From: Rhea pennata
Taxonomy: Eukaryota > Chordata > Aves > Rheiformes > Rheidae
Length of the DNA: 64,000 nt
Direction: 5' to 3'
Assembly: GCF_028389875.1 (NCBI RefSeq)
Contig: NC_084670.1
Location: 36,963,333 to 37,027,332 of the forward strand
Shown in pieces: positions 22,901 to 34,944 of the stretch. How positions within the stretch are numbered: position 1 is the stretch's first letter; every line of letters starts with the position of its first letter. The translations under genes and the position numbers were made by a program. The notes beneath the pieces were generated by a model, which worked only from the letters and a program-made list of their open reading frames with translations, ran no database searches and had not been told where the DNA came from.

Positions 22901-25500
22901 GTTATTAGCTAGGGAAGATGCCAACACTGTGTGACTGCAGTCTCTTCCCTCCAGCATCCACTCAAAGGAGATCTTCCACTCTCTGCCTATTTCCTTCTGC
23001 CACTGCTGGGGATTCCTGCTCTGCATGGATCCAGCAAATTACGAAGGTATTAAGGGAAGAGTGCATCCTAGCGTCCACTCTGGGGAGGTAAGAGATGGGA
23101 AGTGCTCAGTCCTGCAGAGACAGGGGTGCTGTGGGTTGAGTTGAGCATGAAGCTATTGGTTTGGATATAGGGAATTGCTATGACATCACCAACCGAAAGC
23201 CTGTGGATGGCTTGTGCTCCATTCCAGCAGGACACTAGCAAGAGTCAAGTATTGTATGAGGACAGTGAGGAAGAAGAGGAGAACAAGGAAGAAGAGGAGG
23301 AGGATGGAGAAGCAAATGTGGAAGACTTGCTAGAGAATAGTTGGAACATTGTGCAGTTTCTCCCCCAGGCTGCCTCCTGTCAGAACTGCTTCCTCATGAT
23401 TGTGTCTGGTGAGTGCAGTCTACTGCTCACCTGGTCCTCCTTTGAATGTTACCTCTGGTGAGTAGAGCTATCCCCACCCTGCTGCTGCCCAAGCCATATG
23501 CACAGCATTCCCCACAGCTTCTTGAAGCTCTCTGTGCTACTGAGGAGGTTCTGATGTTGATCCAAAGAACCCCTTACAGTCAAAGACTGCACTGTGCTGG
23601 ATGTGGTACAGAAGGAAGCACCTCCGTGTCTGTAAATATCATTGTTTGGGTGGTTTCAGCACCAGTGTGAATTCTCTCAGAGAGGGGAAGAAGGTCACTA
23701 GTTCCTGATTAGTCATTGGTGCCCCAGGAGAGTCGACAAGCACAGTAGTGCTTGTGCCACTCTCCCATCGTGGACTGCATCTGGAGCTTTTCTTGTGTGT
23801 CTCTGCAGCCTACATTGTGGCTGTGTACCACAGCATGAAGGAGGAGCTGCGGTGCAATGCCCCTGGGAGCGCTCCCATCAAGAGGAGGGCCACGAGCCAG
23901 GTGTCCCAGGAGGCATTGGGAGAGACGGGAGCCATGCCTGGTGAGTACGGTTAGCCACAGTTATGCATGGGAGAGCTGTGAGCAGCACTGCTGGGCCAGT
24001 CCTGCAGCAGGAAGAGAGCTGCCCACCTTGCTGTCCCCGTATGCTTCCATATGGCTCAAGAGCTCTCTCTGCTCCTCCTCTCCAAGTATGATCACTTTCT
24101 CACTGGATTACGTGGCCAACGAGCTCACGCAGAGCTTCTTCACCATCACTCAGAAGATCCAGAAGAAGATAGCTGGTTCCCATAATGCCACTGAGCCCTC
24201 AGACATGTTCCCAGTGCTACCTGGCTCCTACTTGCCACTCAACAACCCAGCTCTAGAGTTCATCAAATACGTCTGCAAGGTTAGTGGGGTGGGCCATGTT
24301 TTTATTTCTTTTTTTCTTTTTTAAAAAAGAATCTGTTGCAATTCTACAATCAGTTTGTTTTGCCCAGCTAGCACTCGCATCAGAGTGAGTCCCCGTGAGG
24401 ACCGTCTTCTCTGCTGGTGGCCTTCCCTAACACTTTCTCCTGTAGGTGTTGTCCCTGGATGCCAGAATAACTAACCAAGTAAACAAACTGCGCTGGGACC
24501 TGCTGCGCCTCATTGAGGTAGGTGAGTTCTCAGAAGAAGCCCAGTTTCGGGTCCCTTGCCGCTCCTATGTGCTCCCTGAAGTCATCCGCAGGAACTGCAA
24601 TTTTTGCAGGGACTTGGACCTGTGCAAGGACCCTGCTCTCTCGCAGGTACAGCCTGTCGTGAACTCACATGTTGTCCGTCTTTCTCTCTCTCTCTCAATC
24701 CTTTTGCTTTGAAGGTTCCGTGACAGTGATAAACCTGCCTTCAGGGTTATTTTCTGTTCATCCCCTTTCCTAGCTGCCTGTGACAGTTTGAGGTGTGCTG
24801 GTGCTTTGGCTGATGCTTTATCCCCTCCCGAAATTGGTTATGGCTTCCTGGCACTCGGGGCTCTCAGAATGCTCTTGTTAGGCTGCGAGGGCTGAGGCTG
24901 CACCATGCTTTCTCTTGGGAAGAGTCACACTTGTGTTCATCTCCTTTCTCTCTGCCCCTCGGATGGGTCAGTGCTGCCCAGTTGGGTATGCTCCAAATGC
25001 CAGGCCCAGTATGACTCGGATTCCATTGAAATGGCACTGGTGGAAGCGCTGCAGAAGAAGCTAATGGCCTTGCTGCTGCAGGACCTGGTGAGTGCTGGGC
25101 TGCCGTGCTGCAGGAGCCTGCCCTTGATGTGGCAGGCTGCAGCAGGAGGGCTGAGGCTGCTCTCTGCTCCTTGGAACCAGAGCAGCCCAACCTTACCTCT
25201 GTGACTGATGTGATGCAGTGGGGATATGATGAGGAGAGTTTGGCTCGAGTGCTCTCCACTTCTTCTCTGCACATAGCTGCAGCCTTTTGCTGGCTGGCTG
25301 AGGCTTGACCCATTGACCTGGTGTCAGTGGTGTGTCCCCAGAGAGCCCTGTCAAAGGACTGAGCTGCTCAGCCTTGTCTGCTATCCCAGCTAAAACCCCT
25401 TTGCCTCTAGGTGTGCAAGAAGTGTCATGGTGTGAAGGAGACACTTATGCCTGTGTACTGCAGCTGTGCTGGAGATTTTGCCCTCACCATTTCCTCCCCG
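19987..25500 (+). pseudogene. POLE: POLE exons 38-48 remnants (C-terminal half and CysA/CysB)
   Basis: Remnants: 19987-20207, 20972-21176, 21689-21862, 22221-22345, 22955-23087, 23231-23408, 23809-23940, 24087-24279, 24446-24646, 24962-25087 and 25411-25500. The acidic stretch [18 protein letters not shown] in 23231-23408 matches the vertebrate acidic loop. Zinc-binding cysteines persist: CNFC and VCSKC for CysA, and CKKC and YCSC for CysB. Lesions: the donor of 21689-21862 has lost one G. The exon at 22221 has no AG acceptor and carries TGA (22302-22304) where arginine is expected. The acceptor at 24085 has changed so AG moves one base. The acceptor before 24962 reads ctcg. The final exon (about 40 residues) is not found downstream. 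Confidence 0.92.
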
Positions 25501-26644
25501 GTATGTGTGCGTCCTGCCACCACATCTGGCCTCCTGCGAGCAGCTCCCCTGTAATAGCCAGTGAAAAACCCAGTGATAACTTGTGCCTTTCGGCCCATCT
25601 GGCACAAGTTCATCTCTCTGTGCTTTCTGGCTGTTTATTCATTGATTTGTGCCCAAGCCAGCCAGTCCTGCCTGAGCAGCTTGCAGAGCTTCTCCTGGCA
25701 TGCACACCTGTGGATAGCACGGCTGCAGCGTGGCAGTGCTGGATCCCAGGGATTTCTACGTCTGCAGGAGATGGGTAATGCTTGGCTGCTGAAGGAAGTG
25801 GGTGGCAGAGCTCTGCCTGTGCTTTTTGCCAACCGCGAAGGCCTGCCCTGCGTGGGCAAGGTAGCCGTGAGGTGCAAACCTCAGGCCAGGGAGGCTGGCT
25901 CTCCTGAGACTGCCCTGCTGGGGCGCTCTGCTTGCCTGTGCAGATCAGCATGGCAAGGGCTGTTTGAGGTGGCTGCCGCGGCTCCCCTGTGGCACTGAGG
26001 ACCTGACGCTGTCCTCATCCCATCCCTGCCTTTGGGATACTTTCACCTTTCCTGAGCTGTGCAAAGCCCAGATTAGCAGGTTCTGCTGGCAGCCAGAGAG
26101 AGCAGGGTGTTGGTGCTTGCCCTGGCACGACTCCCCGCCCACCACCTCCACCCTCTTCTGTGCCACAAAGCAGCTGTGCTGGAGCCTATGCTCTCCAGAA
26201 GCTGCTTGGGACCAGGTAACGGAGGGGCCATGCCTGCAGGCCGGGCGAGATACAGCAGAGACCGTGGGCATGTGTTGCTGTACAGGGCAAGGCGAGTGTG
26301 GCAGCTCTCTCTTAGTTGTCTGTCCACTCTGCCTGCCTTTGGTGGCTCTGAGATTACCTCCTTGCCCACATATTGCCCCATACCATGATCTCCTAGAAGT
26401 GTGATTGGAAGTGGAGCAGAGGGATAGGAAAGAGGAGGCGCAGCTGGAGCATTGCAGTGCCAGATCCCAGGGACTTCCAGAGCTGCAGGAGATGGATGAC
26501 AGGTGCCTTGTGAACAAAGTAGCCCAGCAGAGCCCTTCCCATCCTGCCTGCTGCCCTCAAATACTTCACATGGCAGCAGGACCCAGTGACTCCTAGCCCC
26601 ATGTGCTGGTGCCCACAGATGGTTTAGGGAGCACTTGTTCCACT
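25501..26644. other. Sequence after the last POLE remnant; terminal exon absent
   Basis: I searched by eye for the terminal POLE exon and did not find it. A stretch at about 25730-25820 resembles one at 26450-26535 (shared GATCCCAGGGA and CTGCAGGAGATGG words), a weak, old local duplication. Confidence 0.5.
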
Positions 26645-26686
26645 CTGGTTCCGGGGGGCCAAGTGTCTGCTTTGGCAAGCCAGCAC

Positions 26687-26728
<42 letters not shown>

Positions 26729-27368
26729 ATGCACTCTTCAGCAGCAAGCAGTTTATTAGTAAATACTTACAAAGAGACCGACCCGAGGGAAATCTTGAGA
26801 AGAACCACTCCAATGCTTGTCCCGATCTTCTGCATGATGAAAGAGAGATTGCTGGCAGGCACAATCCTTTCGGGTGTCCCCGAGGAGGCAACGTAGCCCT
26901 CTGTTGTGAAGCAGCCACCCTCTCCTTTGGAAAAATTCTGGTACTTATGGTTATTCATGGTAGGCGGAAGTCCCGGCACGTGGGCCCAGCAAGTGCAGGG
27001 AGTTTAGCCCAACTCCGCCCCAGTTGCATAACCGGGCTATGACACTGCGTACGTGTGCAGACTTATTTCGGGGGCCACTGACTCTGGAGGTCACTATTTC
27101 ATTACTTTTCAACTTGAGACCTTCTTGTTGACTGCTTCTCATGGTTATTCTGTGGCTGGGAGCCACCAAATCTCTATGTAATAACCGCTGTTCTTTCTCA
27201 CAGATTTCCAAGACCTTCTTAGTTACTTATTTGTATCCTGCTTAACACAGCGGTAGTTTTCTAGACACACAAAAGTTACAGCACGGACCATTCCCACCAA
27301 GTATCACGTAGTACGGATACAAAAGTTGCAACAGGAACCATTCCCACCAAGTATCACCTAGTACGGAT
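26645..27368 (-). mobile_element. LTR family B, copy 1 (minus strand), with PBS-like tail
   Basis: This matches 41638-42348 along its length. On the minus strand an AATAAA (complement of 26752-26757) precedes a U5-like end that includes a CA-repeat-expanded segment, ending near 26664. A conserved GC-rich block follows (26645-26663), resembling a tRNA primer-binding site. The far end has two tandem units of about 50 bp (27262-27368, sharing CCATTCCCACCAAGTATCAC), like U3 enhancer repeats. No proviral genes adjoin it. The family name is mine. Confidence 0.75.
26688..26730. repeat. (CA)n microsatellite
   Basis: A CA run within LTR B copy 1. The second copy has only a short, interrupted CA/CT run here, so the expansion came after insertion. 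Confidence 0.9.
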
Positions 27369-28639
27369 GCAGCACTCTGGATCCCAGAGGCGAGGAGATC
27401 ACTGAGAGCTCCTTTTCCTGTCCTTTCCCTATACATCTGTGTTCATCCTTCAGAAGGGCTACCAGGAATGGGAGACAGCTGGAGAGCTCTGTCCTCACCA
27501 AAGTCAAGGGCGTGACACAGTCACCAAGCAAGGTGTGGGATGTTGGGGTGTACAGAGCCCACCACCCCCTCCCCCGCGTCTGCTCCCCCCCCCCCAGCCC
27601 TGGCCGAGGTGAGGCTCCGACCCTCCTTTCTCCCTTCTCTTGTCTTGCTTGCTTTGGATGGCCTCTTGGAGCAGTAGATGAGCAGCAGACTTTCTGCAAG
27701 GGCTTCCCAACTGCTCCTTCATCCAGATGGACCCAGCAAAGGAAGCTGTCCTGTGTGGTGGTCTGCGCTGCCTGCATGGGGACTCCTGTGTTCCCTCCTC
27801 CAGGCCCAGCACTGTCCTTGGCTCCTGATGAGGCAACCATAGCTCCGTCCCAACCACACTGGAACTGCATGTTAGGTCACCTTTGCAGTGCAGTGCGGCA
27901 GGCTCAGCGGAGCTTGGCACGTAGCACCAGGCAGGGCCCTATGGCCTTAGCCAGGCAGGCGCGCTATGGTCTGCCTGCCCTGACAAGCAGTGTCAGGCCT
28001 CTGTGGTTTTGGATGTTCAGGGTGGGAGAGGGCACTCTCAGATCAGGTCAAGGGAAGCTCTGACATTCACCTCACTATTTGCCAGGGCTATTATTGCCAG
28101 CTGCAGCTATTTGTAGCAGAGGGCAGATCAGCTTTGTATTGCCCTAAAGCTTGCGGGAAACAGATTGAACCTTGCCAGACTCTACAAGTGAGAAGCGGGA
28201 AGAGGAATGTGCCTTTGATGCTAGGCTCCGTCCCGGAGGAGAGGCACTCTCTCAGCCTTTCGTCTTTTGAGGCAACTGCATGACTTTGGTGGGGCACTTT
28301 CAGATGTGGCAGCTGCCCCAGGCCTGTTGCGTGGCCAGAGTGGAGATGGCCTGGTGCACTGGGGCAGGATCTTAGCTTTTTCAATGGGTGGCATGAGAGA
28401 GAGGATGAGTTTGCAGTGGTTTTGGCAAAGTGCTTTAGAAATTAGCAAGCTGGTTTGTGGAAGAGCTTGGGCTGGCCTCGAGCATTGCCAGTGTGGACAT
28501 GGCTTGCAGCCGCCACCCGGCATCACCTGGCCAGTGTGTCAGACCTGGCTGATGGCCTCTCTCGGACAGAGAGTCTCGGAGCCTTCCACTATTCCCAGAA
28601 GTCTTCTCACAGAGATGTTGAGACAGATGAATCCCCCCT
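27369..28639. other. Unassigned sequence
   Basis: No gene, repeat or RNA was recognised. There is a C-rich tract near 27587. Open frames here lack splice signals or known domains. Confidence 0.4.
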
Positions 28640-29156
28640 AGGTGGCAACAGTGAGGCCACATCTGGAATGCAGTGCCCTGTGCAGGGACCATGAGAGCTG
28701 CCAGTAAGCTGGAGCAAGTGCAGCAGAGCCCATGAAGATGGTCAGGGCTGGAGAACACAACGTAGGAGAAAAGGCTGAAGGAGCTGAATTTGTCCTGTCT
28801 CGGGAAGGGATAATGAAGGGGCATCTAAGACAGTGATCCAGCACCCGGAGGAGGCTATGGAGGCAGACACTTCTTAGAGGTGCTCAGTGAAGGCATGAGA
28901 GGCAGCTGGCCTGAGGTGCCCCTGAGGGAATTAGGACTGGTAGAAAGGAAACTATTCTTGTGCCTGAGAGTGGTGCAGCCCTGGGAGAGGCACCAGAGAG
29001 GCGGGAGCCCTGTGTCCTTGGAGAGATTCAACATATAGCTGGACAAGGTCCTGAGCAGCCTGCTTTGTGTGGAGTTAGCCCTGCCTAGAGCAGAGGGGTG
29101 GACTAGAGGCCTGCAAACCTCCTGCCCACCTCAGGCTTTCAGCAATCTGTGATTAA
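28640..29156 (+). mobile_element. Old CR1 LINE 3' region
   Basis: Divergent plus-strand CR1: the usual order of phrases is present (gaggccacatctggaatgc; a GGCTGAAGGAGCTG-like stretch; GGAGAGATTCAACAT; GGACAAGGTCCTGAGCAGCCTG; a closing CAATCTGTGATT resembling the CR1 tail). Many substitutions and indels show this is among the oldest CR1 copies here. Confidence 0.75.
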
Positions 29157-31200
29157 AAGCAGCAAGAAGCCATGGAGAAATGACTTTGAAGGCAGAATGC
29201 TTCTTGCTGTTGCACTGATGCAGATCAGAGCTTTCAGGAGGCAGGTGATTTGGGGATAGTGGTGACCCTGGTGTGAGGACACAATGCTGGAGTGTTTCCC
29301 TGCCACTGCCATTCTTGACAGTATTTGGCTGTTTCCAAAGAGCAAAGGTTGACTCGAGCCTGTTGGGTACATGGGACAGCAGCTCTGCCCTGTGTGCTGC
29401 CTGCAGAACCAACTCCAGATTGAGCAAAGTGCTGCCAGGAGGTGCTTTCCACAGCAGTGCAAACTCACGGCTTGCATGTCGCTGTGTGAATAGGCATGCG
29501 TACGTGGTGGTATGAGCACAGGTGTGAACCTGTGTGCACTGTCCCAGTGTGTGTGTGTGTGCCCCTGTGCACGTGCATGTGCAAATGCATGTGTGCACAC
29601 CTGCATGTAACTCTACATGAGAATGCATGTGGTCTCATCTCCATGTGCATATGCTTGTGTGACCCCGTGTCAAAGCATAGCTCTGCCTTCCTACAAACAG
29701 CATGATCTCTGCTGGTTGCTTCTTAGGGCGGGAGCACCTTCCGCATCCTTGCGTGGGTGGAGGTCAGCCCTGCCCGGACGATAGAGACCTGCCCTGAGGT
29801 GAGGTGGGCCCGGAAAGAGGAATGGAGAGGATGGTGTGTTACAGAGATGCATGGAGATATCTGGAGCTGCCAGCAGGGACCCCAGGACAGAGTCAGCGCA
29901 GAGCTGCACGCACATGGACGTGATGTTGGTGCCTGTCGCTCTCCTCTGCTGCTACCAGTTTGTGGCAGGGATCTGCCTGCATCCCTTGACTTGGGCACTT
30001 TTGGGGGCTGCTGAGTGAGGGATCACAGGAGGGGAGATGTATGGAGACTGAGCGGAGCTTGCTGGCGGATGCAGAGACCTGGGGAATCCTAGTGAGCACA
30101 GCTGCCCCTGGCTCAGTTCCCATGCAAGGAAATGGAGAAGAGGGTTGACTGTCTACTCCGGAGGACACACCAAGGAAAGCCATGCTAGAGTAGGGCCACC
30201 GCAGGCATGCTTAACAGCTACTTACCCCAGGCAGCTTGCAAGGGCTGGCAGCTATGCAGAGATGGGGAAGCACATGGGGTGCCCCGTCCCCTCTGTAGCC
30301 ACAGTGTAGGACTATCAGGTGCATGTCCTGTTCTCATCATGTCCCCCATGACCCTGCAGGGGCTAACAGTTTGCAGTGCTGTGTTCAACTGCGACCATGA
30401 CTGCACCCCTGGCGACATGGACATGTTGGGCCACAGAGAGCTGGGCATGTGCAGGGACAAGTGATCTGTGCAGCACTGCACACTGGGCAGGATCCCATTT
30501 GCCAGGAAGTTCAGCGGTGTGTGTTCATCCTCACAGGGCAGAAGACAGGGTGCTGCGTGCCCAGTGCTGGTGGCACCGAGAAGAGCTCTGAAATGCTGGC
30601 TTGGTGTCTAGCAGAGGAAGCAAGTGTCGGGTGCAGGCCCCAAGGATGTGTCCTGGCCCTGGGGAGGATAGGCCTCTGCTAGGATGGAACAGGCACCAAA
30701 AGGCTGGCCCGTCTTCAAGGTCCTGTTGGACACCAGGGGATGCTCTGGGCGGGACACCTCTGAGGGCGCTCTTGAGAGGTTTGGCCCCTTCAGCAATAGG
30801 CCCTGGCCTGGGGAGGGGGTGCCATGGCACAGGGATGCCACTTCCCAATGGCAGCATGGGAGCGGACTCTTGCCCTTTCTGCAGTGACCTGGGGCAAGCC
30901 TGGGGCAGCGTGGGGCGCGTTGACACAGAGCAAGGGGCCCGCAGGCGTCCTGGGGCATGGCCTGGGCATGGCCCCGCAGCAGGAGACGCAGCTGCCCTGT
31001 GGTGCTGGGCACAGGGGCTGCAGCAGGGCTGGCAGCCCCGGGGCCTTGTGCCAATGCTGGGCCGGCAGACAGCAAGCAGGGAGGCTGCAGCGCGGCCCCA
31101 GGGCCCCCATGTCGCAGCACTGTGACCCGGCAATGCAGTCTCAGTACCTGCGGCACGAGCAGGGCTAGAAGCCGCCCGCGCCCCTGCCGCTCTGCCACTT
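29157..31200. other. Unassigned sequence with a TG-rich patch
   Basis: There is an impure TG/CA-rich low-complexity patch at about 29515-29625. The rest, locally GC-rich from 30700 to 31200, shows no recognisable exon or repeat. Open frames on both strands here appear to be chance. Confidence 0.4.
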
Positions 31201-31201
31201 A

Positions 31202-31244
31202 GGTTCCCGGTGGCCGGGTATCCGCTTTGGCAAGTCAGCACTAA
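31202..31244 (-). mobile_element. Terminal stub of LTR family B
   Basis: These 43 bases match the ends of the other two LTR B copies: the PBS-like GC block followed by CTTTGGCAAG and CAGCACTAA. They stop exactly where LTR A begins at 31245, so LTR A probably inserted into or replaced the rest of this B copy. Confidence 0.6.
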
Positions 31245-31774
31245 TGTTGGAGAAATCCTGTGAAAAAACCTTGCAAATAGTTAACAGGACTCAAGGACAA
31301 GGCAGAAAGAAAAACAGTACTGCAAAGGATAACGAGCTCTGGCTAAATAACCTTGATGAAACCACAGCACTTTGAAGAATGCGAGGGGGAGGTAAGACAA
31401 AAACGTCAGAGTAACCCAGAAGTCACCTTAGGTTCATTAAGGCTTATTAACATATTAAACTAGACACCCCTAAATGAATAATGAGATGGAAATGACAAGA
31501 TAATGATGTTACAACCTCTTCTTCGCTTCCAATGCTAATTAACAGGAATGTGAAAGCACAAGCGCAGAGCGATTACCTGATGTAATGAAACTGTAACCAA
31601 TAGAAAGATTTGTATAAAGTACTCCCTGAAAAGCGTGTATAAATCAAGAATGAGAGGGGGAGAAAGTGTGCCAGCGTTGTGGATTTATCATCTAGCACCC
31701 ATCTCTGCGCAGAAATGAAATAAACAAACATCTCGACCCTGTGTGTCTATTGGTTGCTTGCACACCGGGTAACA
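31245..31774 (+). mobile_element. LTR family A, copy 1 (complete LTR)
   Basis: A 530-bp unit beginning TGTTGG and ending GGGTAACA (TGTT/AACA inverted termini). It has TATAAA at 31638-31643 and AATAAA at 31719-31724, in the order U3-R-U5 on the plus strand. No clear target duplication is visible, and the following bases do not resemble a primer-binding site. The family name is mine. Confidence 0.8.
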
Positions 31775-33685
31775 GAACCCAGATTTTGGACAACACATAC
31801 AGTGTCTCATCTCCAGGACAGTGCTTTTTGGCATGTCCTGACTTCATGAGGAGACACCCTGGATCCATACCAGTTGGAGAATGTTGCTCTCCCTTATTCT
31901 GCAAGCTGAAAAAGAAGCAGAAGCAGCAGCAGCAGAAGCTGCAGAAGCAGAAGGTGGAGAAGAAAGTACACTAGAAGCAGAAAGACGGGCGTGTTAGGGA
32001 AGACTGTCTTTCAGCTGGGACACTCCCCAAACCTCTGCATTTAGCCGTACAAGCCTTGAAGAAAATTATAGGGAGAGCGGTGGTTCATCAGGGCTTTCTG
32101 CATTTTAATGAGCCCCATGGGGTTCTGGTGCTGAGTGCATGGACTCAGCTTCTGAGAGCAGATTGAACCAAATGGTCAAGAAGTCAAAGTCAGAAGCCCA
32201 GCCCAAAGGTTTGCAGAGCGTGAATGGGTCCCCCTGAAGGCCATTAGCAACAAGGGGGGCTGATGAGAGCAGAACATTGTGATCCCCAATCACAGGCAGA
32301 CAGAGGAAATGCGCAGGTGGCTCTGACACCACATAACCTCTTCCTGTGTTTCATCAAGCAAAATGGCCAGGCACGGACACCCAGCCCCTGGGAAGGGAGA
32401 TCCTTTCCATTGCACATTGCTCAAGGCTCTTCCTGGGGGCAGTGTGAGGGTGGGGGCGTGCAATGGCGAGTGCAGGGCAAGGACACAACACCTTGCAGGC
32501 TGCCCAGTGGGGCAAGAGAGCGGCAAGGCCGCGGTCTCCTGGTCGGCCCTGGTGGCACACACAACAGCCCTAGCCGAGGGGACCAAGCCCTCAGTTCCGA
32601 TGGAGGCTTTCAGCCTTGCCAGAGCCCTCTGCTGTCTCCAGCACAGGCTGCCCTATGCTGCCCCATGCCTCTTGTGCGTGTGTCCCTGTAGACCGCTAGC
32701 CTGCTTCCCCACCTTGCTCTCACCCTGGCATCTCCCTGCCTTCACTGATGTCTCTTCCCTCTTACTGGCTGCTCCTCGAAACACAAAGCCACGGGATGAT
32801 GACACACTCACTCCCTCAGGGGGACCTCTTACACCAAAGCACCACCCTTCAGGCGACGTTTCTTCATCCTCACAAACTACCTAAGCTGCACTTTGTGGCT
32901 CTCCTCTTCTCATGCTGTTTCCCACTGCCAAGGAAAGCTCCTGGGAGCCCCCAAATCAGACATGTTAGTGCTGAGTCAAGGGGCATAGCAACTCCCCTTG
33001 TCTGCACAGCCACCCTCCTCCCAATACAGACCCGTGCGTATCTGGCCTTATGCACCCCGGGTGCACACCACAGGCTCCCACAGCACCCTTGTAACACCCA
33101 GGCCCTTCTTGCCACTCCTCAGCCTGTCAGGTCCCAGCCTGCCCTGATGCACAGCAGTCCTCTTCCCATGACTTGCCCCTTCTGCTTGTAAAACCTCATG
33201 AAGGTGCCACTGGCCAAATCCCCGGGCTTCTCAGGATTCCACCAGATGGAAGCTCCTTGGTGTCAGCTGTTCATGTGTGTGCGCAGATGGCTCACCCACA
33301 CTTTGTGGTGCCTCTGACAAGATAACAGCGGGCAGAACTACCTGCAGCACAGCACCACTACTAGCAGGCAGTGCTAGTGTAATGGCATTGCTGGCCAAGG
33401 AAGGAATTACCATCTCAAAGGCATCTCAAAAACACCAGAGGAGGGTTCAAGACAAGCAAAACCTTTCCCTGTGGGGAAAGGGCAAACAGAGACGGGCTGT
33501 TTGGAGGCAAGGCTATGTGGATGGCAAGAGGGAAGAACTTAGACGGGGGAAAAGAGCGAGAAAGAGACTAAGAGGTGAAGCAAAGCAGGACCCAGGGCAG
33601 ATCGTGCTTGTGTCTGATGTACTTCCATGGTCCCACGGAACCTCAGTGCTTTCCCTAACACCAGCAAGAGAAGAGTCGGAGCGGA
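31775..33685. other. Region between two LTR A copies, unassigned
   Basis: There is a CAG/AAG-rich patch at about 31906-31970. No gag, pol or env motif could be identified, so there is no support for proviral coding sequence. Confidence 0.4.
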
Positions 33686-33905
33686 AGGAATCACAGGCTC
33701 GCTGAGGCAAGGCAGGACCTCCGGCGGCCTCTAGCCCAACCTCTGGCTCCCAGCAGGGTCAGCTATGGTGGCAGAGTAGGTTTCCCAGGCCCTGAGGTAC
33801 TCTTGAAAGCTCTTCTCCAGGCTGAACAAGCCCCCTTGCCTCACCCAGCAAGCACTTCCGATCCCCAGCCATCTTGGGAGCAGTCCATCGAACTCACTCA
33901 CCCAT
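33686..33905 (-). mobile_element. Probable old CR1 3' end
   Basis: On the minus strand this resembles a decayed CR1 3' region: a GGACCTC...CTCTAGCCCAACCTC phrase, then agcagggtcag and later TCTTCTCCAGGCTGAACAAGC. Divergence is high. Confidence 0.45.
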
Positions 33906-34101
33906 ACCAGGTGCATCCGCTGACTCTTTCAATCCGCGATGAGTTTTAGCAGTTAGCTGTGGTCTGCAGAAAGGTCCCAGGGAGGAGGGAGGCAGTACCC
34001 CAGCTCATACTAGGCCTCAGCGACTTGTAGACCAGTTGGACAGGCATCAGTCTGCATGCTGAGGGATCCGGCTGTTGTCATGGCGATGCTGGAGCGATGC
34101 T

Positions 34102-34482
34102 GAGAGGAAACCCCTGCAAATAGTTAACACGACTCAAGGCCAAGGCGGAGAGAAAAACAGCATTGCAAGGGATAACCAGCTGCAGCGGAATGACCTTGCT
34201 GAAACCACAGCACGTCAAAGAATGTGAGAGGTAGGCAATTCAAAAACAGAGGAATAACCCACAAGTGGCTGTCAGTTCATAAAGGCTTGTTAACATGTTG
34301 TCCTAGACACCCCTAAATGAATAATGAGGTGGAAATGCCATAATAATGATGTCACTGCCTCTTCTCCACTTCGTATGCTAATTAACAGGAAGGTGAAAGT
34401 GCAAGCGCAGAGCGAATAATGAAATTGTAACCGGAAGGAAAATTGGTATGAAGTACTCCCTGAAAAGCGTATATAAAACTGG
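34102..34482 (+). mobile_element. LTR family A, copy 2 (truncated after the TATA box)
   Basis: This aligns with about 31255-31645 at roughly four bases in five by eye, including CTAGACACCCCTAAATGAAT and the TATAAAA at 34472-34478. It ends just after the TATA box where CR1 sequence starts, so the R and U5 parts are lost. With this divergence it need not be the partner LTR of copy 1. Confidence 0.8.
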
Positions 34483-34830
34483 GGGAGGTTCCTGAGCTCT
34501 GGAAGAAAGCAGACATCACTCCTACCCACAAGCATGGCAAGAAGGCAGATGCAGACCTGGCAGCCTGTCTGCCTGTCAGCCTCAGCTTGATCCCTGAGAA
34601 GGTGATGGAGAAAATCCTCCCCAGAGCTCTTTCCACACATATTTTCCCCAGAAGGGGACTGGGAATACTCAGCATGGCATAAGAAAGGTAACTCTACAGT
34701 GAATGGATGGGCTCAGTGGGTAAGGGCAGTAGGGCAGCAGGTGCGGTTTATGGGGCTTTCGTAAGTGGTTGATACACCAGAGAGTTGTGCAGCCATTCAG
34801 GGGGATCTCACTTTAATGAATGACTTCTAC
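34483..34830 (+). mobile_element. CR1 reverse transcriptase fragments
   Basis: Two pieces of plus-strand CR1 RT: 34483-34680 encodes EVPELWKKADITP and then PVSLSLIPEKVMEKIL, and 34760-34830 encodes VDTPESCAAIQGDLT, normally about 100 residues further on. Sequence between them is missing or replaced. Confidence 0.8.
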
Positions 34831-34944
34831 TCCAAAGTGCACGGGGAGCCCCGGAAACCACGCAGAGCGGTCACAGCTGGGAAGCTGCTGGACACCCAGG
34901 TTGGACGGCCAGCCAGGAGTCACTCCGCGTCCCCTAAAGTGCCC

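Noticed and set aside
23180-23461. Stand-alone Glu-rich small protein
   Set aside because: The acidic run belongs to the POLE exon remnant at 23231-23408, which has splice sites on both sides.
25501-26640. Terminal POLE exon
   Set aside because: No frame resembles the conserved C-terminal residues; the exon appears to be absent.
26635-27042. 135-residue frame with a Thr/His run
   Set aside because: It translates the CA microsatellite and LTR B.
31741-31974. 77-residue frame ending in a Lys/Gln-rich run
   Set aside because: It starts inside LTR A and its tail is a CAG/AAG simple repeat; no gag-like motif.
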